Shown one piece after another: positions 6,928 through 10,797 of a stretch of 10,797 nt of DNA. Source of the stretch: Cenarchaeum sp. SB0662_bin_33 (lineage in GTDB: Archaea; Thermoproteota; Nitrososphaeria; Nitrososphaerales; Nitrosopumilaceae); assembly GCA_009840065.1 (NCBI GenBank), contig VXON01000090.1, positions 1 to 10,797 of the forward strand. The letters are read 5' to 3'. Numbering within the stretch: the first letter of the stretch is position 1; the number at the start of each line of letters is the position of its first letter. Below the pieces are notes generated by a model. That model was given only the letters and a program-made list of their open reading frames with translations. It did not search any database and was not told where the DNA came from. A program made the position numbers and the translations under genes.

Positions 6928-7692
6928 TCAGCTCACCGACTCGGCGGTCTCTCCGCCAAATATTATACGGGACAGGGTAGTGGTTATCTTGGATGGGTCT
7001 CTGTGAGCGAATATGTTTCGGCCATATGTCACACCCCTCGCACCGGCCTCCATCACATCCTGGGTCATCTTTAGTATACCATAGTCACCATCCATTCTAG
7101 GACCGCCCGCCACCACTATTGGTACGGGAGTACTCCTTACTATCTTTGCAAAAGAGTTCACATCACCCGTATATACTGTCTTTACAATGTCGGCGCCACA
7201 CTCGGCGCCAATCCGGGCCGCATGAGCCACTATGACGGGATCATGTGGGTTTTGTACATTCTCACCCCTTGGATACATCATGGCCAGCAGCGGCATGCCC
7301 CACAACTGGCAGTGATCAGATATCTCGCCCAACTGGGAGAGCATCTCGGGCTCCTCCTTGCCTCCGACGTTTATGTGTAGTGAGACACCATCGGCACCCA
7401 TGCGTACTGCCTCCTCCACACTGCCGGTCAGCATCTTGCGGTTGGGACTGAGCGAGAGAGATGTACTTGCAGAGAAGTGTACCAATATGCCCATATCTGG
7501 CGGCCGGGAGAGTGACTTTAGTATACCCTTGTTTATGATTACGCTGGTCAGACCCTGGCACCTGTGCAGTATATCCTCGGGTCTTTCAAGGCCGGGTATG
7601 GGGCCGTTTGATATTCCATGGTCCATGGGGACACATAGCATCTTTCCATCCCGCATAATACGGCTCAGACGCAGTTTAATACCATCCACCAT
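6928..7692 (-). CDS. aroA': 2-amino-3,7-dideoxy-D-threo-hept-6-ulosonate synthase (ADH synthase)
   Basis: First step of the archaeal route to aromatic amino acids: condenses 6-deoxy-5-ketofructose 1-phosphate with L-aspartate semialdehyde, replacing bacterial DAHP synthase. The 254 residues form a class I aldolase barrel of the DeoC/FbaB-like group. Visible features are D24 (VPMDHGISNGP), Y140 (LAMMYPRG), the likely Schiff-base lysine K171 (ADIVKTVYTGD), and the phosphate-binding segments AGGPR at 195-199 and GARGVTYGRNIF at 217-228. Class I fructose-bisphosphate aldolase is the near relative, but the adjacent dehydroquinate synthase II makes the ADH synthase role much more likely. The ATG lies 27 nt from a TATA box, so this is the first gene of the operon, with a leaderless transcript. 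The gene ends one base before the next start. Confidence 0.93.
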   Translation of the reverse strand: MVDGIKLRLSRIMRDGKMLCVPMDHGISNGPIPGLERPEDILHRCQGLTSVIINKGILKSLSRPPDMGILVHFSASTSLSLSPNRKMLTGSVEEAVRMGADGVSLHINVGGKEEPEMLSQLGEISDHCQLWGMPLLAMMYPRGENVQNPHDPVIVAHAARIGAECGADIVKTVYTGDVNSFAKIVRSTPVPIVVAGGPRMDGDYGILKMTQDVMEAGARGVTYGRNIFAHRDPSKITTTLSRIIFGGETAESVS

Positions 7693-7714
7693 GCCAAGTT
7701 ATGTTTAATATCCC

Positions 7715-7725
7715 AATTTAAAAAT
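7715..7725 (-). promoter_or_regulatory. TATA box of the shikimate operon
   Basis: The minus strand reads ATTTTTAAATT, centred 27 nt before the first ATG (7692), which predicts transcription starting at or within a few bases of the start codon. No clear operator repeat is seen next to it. It is the only good TATA box found ahead of the six aro genes. Confidence 0.6.
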
Positions 7726-7756
7726 GGTGTGTCTGAGAATTTGTTTGATAGTACGT

Positions 7757-7774
7757 CTAAAATCTTCCAAAACG
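7757..7774 (-). terminator. Possible T-run terminator after the OLD-family gene
   Basis: On the minus strand two TTTT runs (7772-7769 and 7762-7759) occur 70-90 nt past the OLD stop codon and just before the aro promoter. T-runs can end archaeal transcription; these are short, so read-through into the aro operon cannot be excluded. Confidence 0.25.
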
Positions 7775-7844
7775 GATATGTATGATATCGCCGGTGCGGC
7801 ATGATGGTCAAATACGCATGATTCCGTCTCCACACGTCACTGAG

Positions 7845-9977
7845 TCACTGTCTGTCTCTGCGGGATGTGGTATCATCTCCATACTGGTTTATGTGCTCGG
7901 CTATGGTTCTGTATAGGGACCGAAAGTTATCCCGGGTACCACTGCTGAGAAAGTCTGCCTGGCCGGTAGCAATCTTGTCGCATATATACCTGGTTATATC
8001 CATGCGATCAAACTCTTCCCAGTCATCGTCGTAATGTGTACTCCATATCTTTGATATGGACCTGATTATGCCATCATCGCCATTCACCATGTCAGAAGTT
8101 ATATCGGTATATCTCTTTCCTCTGAGCTTGACCTCATACGTCTGGTTTACTGCATGCAGGTAGTCCTTGCGTGTTATATAATCCTCTATCGACTCTAGCT
8201 TTTTGCCGTTCTTCTCATAGAATACGGTCTGTATTATAGAGAACCCATTTTGGGCCAGGGATGTTGCTATATGGCGAGACTCTAATGTGTCATCTAGCAG
8301 TATTATCGTCTTGTAGCCGTGATCCCTGTAAAATATGGACAGGGGCAGGACCGCATCCTTTGAATGGCTAGCCACCACATTTAGCGGGTTCATTGATATG
8401 CTGGGATCCTTAACAAATTTGTCAAACGCATTCAGGTACATGGCATCAGACATGGTCTCTACTATGACTACGGGTCTGGAGTTGGCGCCAATACTCGCAT
8501 CTGTTATGGACTGGACCAGACCCCGCGACAGCCCATACAGTATTGGTGTCAATGTCTTGTTGTCTGCGTTCCAATAATCATAGAATATCCTGCTAAGATG
8601 CCGCCTTCGGTCCAGCTCCACCACCAACAGATTGCCCGGATTATAGTCAAATATCATGAATGGGGAGTGTGTTGCGTACAAGACCTGGTTGGAACCGGCC
8701 AAATCCTTCAGCAGGTCTGCTATCCCCAACTGCTGTGTCGGGTGCAGGTTGCGTGCAGGCTCATCAAGCAAGAGTATCGCCTCCTTTAGTTCCGCACGCT
8801 GTGTCTCGGCGGCAAAGTTGACTATAAAAGAGAATATCCACTTGAACCCTTCGGCCCGACGATTCAGCAGCCCCGTATTTGTGATGGTCCCATCATGATG
8901 TACGTCAGATATCACCAGACTCAGGATGTTTCCTGGATTATACCTCAAATCGACATGTATAGGATCCCCCTTCCATGTGGGATTTAGTCGTTTTGTCAGC
9001 CTGTTGCTGGCCGTATTCATTATCTTGATGAGTGTGGAGGGTCTGTCCTTGAACGACTCAAGGGACCTCAAGTCAAGCTCTGCCAAATAGAATAGGTTTC
9101 TCACAGTCTCTGCCTTGTCAAACTCTTCCACATACTCTATGGAGTCCCTTCTCTTCTCTCTCTGGTCATCACTAAACTCATTGAGGTTGATATTTCCATG
9201 TATCTTTTTGTAGTCTGAAAAGTAGACGAATCTGGGGTGCAATTCCGCACTTATGAAGTTCTCTAAAGTCCGTCTCTGGCTTATGCCCTCCATTATGCTC
9301 TCAAATCTGTTATGAGGATTCTCATATAGCGTCGTCCACTCGGCCAGGACCTGCTCTTCACGCATGGCAATCGTTCTTATCCGGGCGTTCAGATGATTAA
9401 ATCCCGACTCAAACTCTTGTGCTGTCTGTGGTTGGGGCCTCTCAAGAAATGATGAGTCTATCTTTTCTCGTATATGATTTGGTATGGTGCTCAAAAAGGT
9501 CTGAACATCATTTACAAACTTGCTCCAGGATCTAGAGTTCGGCTTAATCGTCTCATCAATCTGTATATCCCCAAAACTATACTGCACATCTGCTGCTTTG
9601 TTGGTCCGAAAGAGCCTGATTTCGTTTATGCTTGGTATGTTGGGAAAATTTTCCTGTATTATGCCAATCTCAGTCTGTGTCAGCTCAAAGTTGCCCTCAA
9701 CCAATACTATCTCCGACTTTAACTCCTCGGACATTTCATCACATAAATCTAGGTCCGAGACCTGTCCGTCCTTATTTAGAAGTGTGAGTGCTTCCAGTAT
9801 TGTGGTCTTGCCACTCTCATTACGCCCCACAAATGTGGCCAAATCCCCTACAGATATCTCACCAGAGTCATGTATGCACCTAAAAGCCCTGACCCGGAAT
9901 TTGCGTAGTCGCATCAATGCTTTGTATACCCGGAATGATTTAATTCCTTCGTCTGCATTTATGTAAATTGTATCCAT
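7845..9977 (-). CDS. OLD-family ATPase with divergent TOPRIM domain
   Basis: Predicted DNA-acting ATPase/nuclease of the overcoming-lysogenisation-defect (OLD) family; such proteins act in phage defence or DNA repair. The 710 residues show an ABC-type ATPase: Walker A GRNESGKT at 51-58, a signature-like LNRRAEGFKW at 371-380, Walker B ILLLDEP at 401-407 (D405, E406), and a His switch in ATHSP (H437). Between Walker A and B lies a helical, charged insertion (about 90-330). A C-terminal TOPRIM domain follows: VIVETMSDAMYL (E507), ILLDDTLES (D562, D563), and the family-typical LESIEDYI at 594-601. The usual VEG and DxD signatures are altered to VET and DD. The ATG at 9977 lies 45 nt from a TATA box. 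Residue M22 (MRLRKFRVRAFRC) resembles the usual family N-terminus and could be the true start. No UvrD-type helicase adjoins it, so a Gabija pair is not supported; it looks like a stand-alone class 1 gene. Confidence 0.85.
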   Translation of the reverse strand: MDTIYINADEGIKSFRVYKALMRLRKFRVRAFRCIHDSGEISVGDLATFVGRNESGKTTILEALTLLNKDGQVSDLDLCDEMSEELKSEIVLVEGNFELTQTEIGIIQENFPNIPSINEIRLFRTNKAADVQYSFGDIQIDETIKPNSRSWSKFVNDVQTFLSTIPNHIREKIDSSFLERPQPQTAQEFESGFNHLNARIRTIAMREEQVLAEWTTLYENPHNRFESIMEGISQRRTLENFISAELHPRFVYFSDYKKIHGNINLNEFSDDQREKRRDSIEYVEEFDKAETVRNLFYLAELDLRSLESFKDRPSTLIKIMNTASNRLTKRLNPTWKGDPIHVDLRYNPGNILSLVISDVHHDGTITNTGLLNRRAEGFKWIFSFIVNFAAETQRAELKEAILLLDEPARNLHPTQQLGIADLLKDLAGSNQVLYATHSPFMIFDYNPGNLLVVELDRRRHLSRIFYDYWNADNKTLTPILYGLSRGLVQSITDASIGANSRPVVIVETMSDAMYLNAFDKFVKDPSISMNPLNVVASHSKDAVLPLSIFYRDHGYKTIILLDDTLESRHIATSLAQNGFSIIQTVFYEKNGKKLESIEDYITRKDYLHAVNQTYEVKLRGKRYTDITSDMVNGDDGIIRSISKIWSTHYDDDWEEFDRMDITRYICDKIATGQADFLSSGTRDNFRSLYRTIAEHINQYGDDTTSRRDRQ

Positions 9978-10015
9978 CTCTTGTGATGGATAATACCCAT
10001 GCCAAGAACTACACT

Positions 10016-10028
10016 CTAATATAATTAG
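10016..10028 (-). promoter_or_regulatory. TATA box of the OLD-family gene
   Basis: CTAATATAATTAG has perfect five-base arms around ATA and contains TTATAT on the minus strand. It is centred 45 nt before the ATG at 9977, predicting a start near 9996 and a leader of about 20 nt. Its near-symmetry gives no direction by itself; the only nearby downstream gene is on the minus strand. Confidence 0.45.
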
Positions 10029-10074
10029 ATGATAGTATGGGTTAACATGTCACTTTGGAGAGGAACAATCACAT

Positions 10075-10257
10075 CTACTTTCGTCTTCGTCTCTGCCCAG
10101 GCTTGTTCTGTCCGGGATATCTGTTCAACAGTATTCTTTTGCGATAGTTGTCTTTGTTCTGTATGCTAGAGTTTGTACCCACTCTTTTACGTCCCTCAAC
10201 CTTCGGTGTCTGACCTCGAACCTTTCCTGCTTTTGTAAGCGAACCGTGAGTTGCCAT
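10075..10257 (-). CDS. rps30e: Small-subunit ribosomal protein S30e
   Basis: A 60-residue, strongly basic protein of the archaeal/eukaryotic S30e family, part of the small ribosomal subunit. It starts MATHGSLTKAGKVRGQTPKV, the hallmark of the family, and continues with the conserved asparagine/arginine-rich part (NKDNYRKRILLNRYPGQNK) and an arginine-lysine tail RRRRK. There is no ubiquitin-like fusion, as expected for archaea. The ATG follows a TTAAAT element by 26 nt, so the mRNA is probably leaderless. It precedes the OLD-family gene by 97 nt on the same strand; the TATA-like site in that gap suggests separate transcription. Confidence 0.95.
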   Translation of the reverse strand: MATHGSLTKAGKVRGQTPKVEGRKRVGTNSSIQNKDNYRKRILLNRYPGQNKPGQRRRRK

Positions 10258-10280
10258 AATCTATTCTCATATTAGTTGGA

Positions 10281-10286
10281 ATTTAA
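10281..10286 (-). promoter_or_regulatory. TATA-like element of rps30e
   Basis: The minus strand reads TTAAAT, about 26 nt before the ATG at 10257, the spacing of a leaderless archaeal promoter. The element is short and its identity rests mainly on distance. Confidence 0.4.
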
Positions 10287-10341
10287 CTGTTCTGTCGCGT
10301 GGGGGGTTGGTGCGTAATTCTCCACTGTACATCAGAAAGTG

Positions 10342-10509
10342 AAAAAGTGCCAATTTACACCTAGACGCTAGGCGTGAAAAATTTCTCAGATGCGACCTAG
10401 GCAACTAGTTGGAAGTCAAGTAAATTAGGCCTTTTAGTGTAGAAAAACTACTTTTCCTAGTTATAACTAAAAGGTACGATGTATTGGTATGTTGACGAGC
10501 AACCGTACC
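10342..10509 (-). ncRNA. Candidate structured non-coding RNA (unrecognised)
   Basis: This stretch has no credible coding frame but is packed with inverted repeats. Read on the minus strand: GGTACG (10509-10504) pairs with CGTACC (10478-10473), or alternatively a hairpin 10509-10484 forms around the loop CTCGT. CCTTTTAGT (10474-10466) pairs with ACTAAAAGG (10438-10430) and encloses GTAG-TTTTT-CTAC. GCCTAATTTAC (10430-10420) pairs with GTAAATTGGC (10358-10349) with one bulged base. It encloses CTAG-TTGC-CTAG (10408-10397) and CCTAG-CGT-CTAGG (10372-10360). Directly after the last stem comes a five-T run (10346-10342), as at a terminator. A TATA element at 10531-10536, symmetric in both directions, would start a minus transcript near 10508. 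Strand, ends and function are inferred; it matches no RNA family I know, including RNase P and SRP RNA. Confidence 0.35.
10458..10469. repeat. Perfect 12-bp palindrome TAGTTATAACTA
   Basis: A perfect palindrome inside the structured intergenic region. It can compete with the longer pairing of CCTTTTAGT and ACTAAAAGG, which would let an RNA switch between two folds, or it may be a protein-binding site. Confidence 0.5.
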
Positions 10510-10557
10510 AAAGTATGATGATAAAATCGGTATATAACCACAATTGGGGGTGCTCGT
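10495..10557. promoter_or_regulatory. Inverted 10-mer flanking a TATA box (possible operator)
   Basis: ACGAGCAACC at 10495-10504 recurs inverted at 10557-10548 as ACGAGCACCC, nine of ten bases matching. The two copies bracket the TATA box symmetrically, as expected for regulator half-sites controlling the promoter in one or both directions. The binding protein is unknown. Confidence 0.35.
10531..10536 (+). promoter_or_regulatory. TATA box of the exported acidic protein gene (possibly bidirectional)
   Basis: TATATA, within GGTATATAACC, is centred about 26 nt before the GTG at 10559 and about 40 nt before the ATG at 10574. Its symmetry also permits a minus-strand transcript starting near 10508, where the candidate RNA begins. 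Confidence 0.5.
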
Positions 10558-10558
10558 T

Positions 10559-10797
10559 GTGATTGTATTAGAGATGTTTATTGCGATGATTGCTGGTCTT
10601 TTACTGCCTCATACTGAGCCTACCAAGGAGAATGCTCCAGAAAAGGTCGAAAACACAGAACCGGCCGGAACGATTCACGAGGAGACGGCAGAGGTGGCAG
10701 TAGGGGAGCAAGTAGAGCAGGATAGAAGAGGTACCGAGGAATCGGCAGAGGTGGCAGTAGGGGAGCAAGTAGAGCAGGATAACAAAAATCATGAGGA
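10559..10797 (+). CDS. Exported acidic repeat protein, N-terminal part (hypothetical)
   Basis: Unrecognised gene running off the right edge; 79 complete codons are visible. The start is uncertain. GTG at 10559 fits the TATA spacing (leaderless); ATG at 10574 would leave a leader of about 15 nt; GTG at 10550 is also in frame, with a stop at 10535. The N-terminus is a hydrophobic stretch (VIVLEMFIAMIAGLLLP) that can act as a signal peptide or membrane anchor. A Pro/Glu/Lys-rich linker follows. From about residue 41 come 19-residue acidic repeats (EETAEVAVGEQVEQDRRGT, then EESAEVAVGEQVEQDNKNH). No cysteine and few aromatic residues are present, so the visible part is probably a disordered, negatively charged cell-surface region. 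No catalytic motif is seen. The in-frame 57-bp repetition with synonymous and conservative changes supports coding on this strand. Confidence 0.6.
   Translation, partial: MIVLEMFIAMIAGLLLPHTEPTKENAPEKVENTEPAGTIHEETAEVAVGEQVEQDRRGTEESAEVAVGEQVEQDNKNHE
10678..10797 (+). repeat. 57-bp tandem repeat, two full units and the start of a third
   Basis: Unit 1 is 10678-10734 and unit 2 is 10735-10791. A 39-base core is identical in both (10686-10724 and 10743-10781); the remaining bases of each unit have diverged. The last six bases of the window, TGAGGA at 10792-10797, match the opening CGAGGA of each unit at the exact period, so a third unit begins at the edge. The period is 19 codons, which keeps the reading frame. 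Confidence 0.9.

Noticed and set aside
7836..7850. Short direct repeat GTCACTGAGTCACTG around the OLD stop codon
   Set aside because: Only about seven bases per copy and mostly coding; no reason to treat it as an attachment site or operator.
9520..9966. A 148-codon plus-strand frame antisense to the OLD gene
   Set aside because: It lies wholly opposite the conserved Walker A region; its serine- and leucine-rich peptide is the expected shadow.
7845..9977. Gabija (GajAB) or retron-type defence system
   Set aside because: The OLD-like protein matches GajA in outline, but no UvrD-like GajB helicase, reverse transcriptase or other effector is beside it; the neighbours are rps30e and the aro operon.
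10349..10430. RNase P or SRP RNA
   Set aside because: The conserved core sequences of these RNAs are absent on both strands and the element is too short.
10601..10792. A 63-codon minus-strand frame with repeated hydrophobic segments (LLYLLPYCHLCR)
   Set aside because: It is the complement of the acidic tandem repeats, and the plus-strand frame has a signal-like start and promoter. It also lacks a promoter within the window.
10678..10797. CRISPR array
   Set aside because: The repeat unit is a multiple of three, codes in frame, and the spacers are short and partly conserved; no palindromic repeat ends or cas genes are present.

Overview
The window looks like chromosomal DNA from an ammonia-oxidising-type archaeon (Thaumarchaeota/Nitrososphaerota, probably the marine or sponge-associated group I.1a). 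The support is a eukaryote-like FEN1 with a PCNA-binding tail, ribosomal protein S30e, a GHMP-type shikimate kinase, the archaeal DKFP/ADH entry into the shikimate pathway, and TATA boxes about 26-30 nt before start codons (leaderless transcripts). Base composition is intermediate, not the very AT-rich composition of open-ocean Nitrosopumilus types. The lineage is inferred from protein flavour and was not tested by a search.

Layout. At the left edge is the N-terminal part of a small membrane protein on the minus strand. A 477-bp intergenic stretch follows, with a long inverted repeat at 431-509, then tRNA-Ser(CGA) on the minus strand. The tRNA diverges from the flap endonuclease gene (876-1895, plus). 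FEN1 converges on msrB, and both genes end in one shared palindromic CTAG.

The core (2307-7692, minus) is a six-gene operon read from a TATA box near 7719: ADH synthase, 3-dehydroquinate synthase II, dehydroquinate dehydratase (aroD), shikimate dehydrogenase (aroE), GHMP shikimate kinase and EPSP synthase (aroA). Gene order equals reaction order. All junctions overlap or are within 1-4 nt, so translational coupling is likely. Together the enzymes turn 6-deoxy-5-ketofructose 1-phosphate plus aspartate semialdehyde into EPSP. Chorismate synthase, the last step, is not here; msrB follows with its own TATA box.

Upstream of the operon on the same strand lie an OLD-family ATPase/TOPRIM protein (7845-9977), a candidate defence or DNA-repair nuclease, and the small ribosomal protein gene rps30e (10075-10257). 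The last 540 bp are the least ordinary. A dense set of nested inverted repeats (10342-10509) may encode an undescribed structured RNA. Next comes a promoter whose TATA box is flanked by an inverted 10-mer. Last is the start of an exported acidic protein built from 57-bp tandem repeats, a third copy of which begins in the final six bases.
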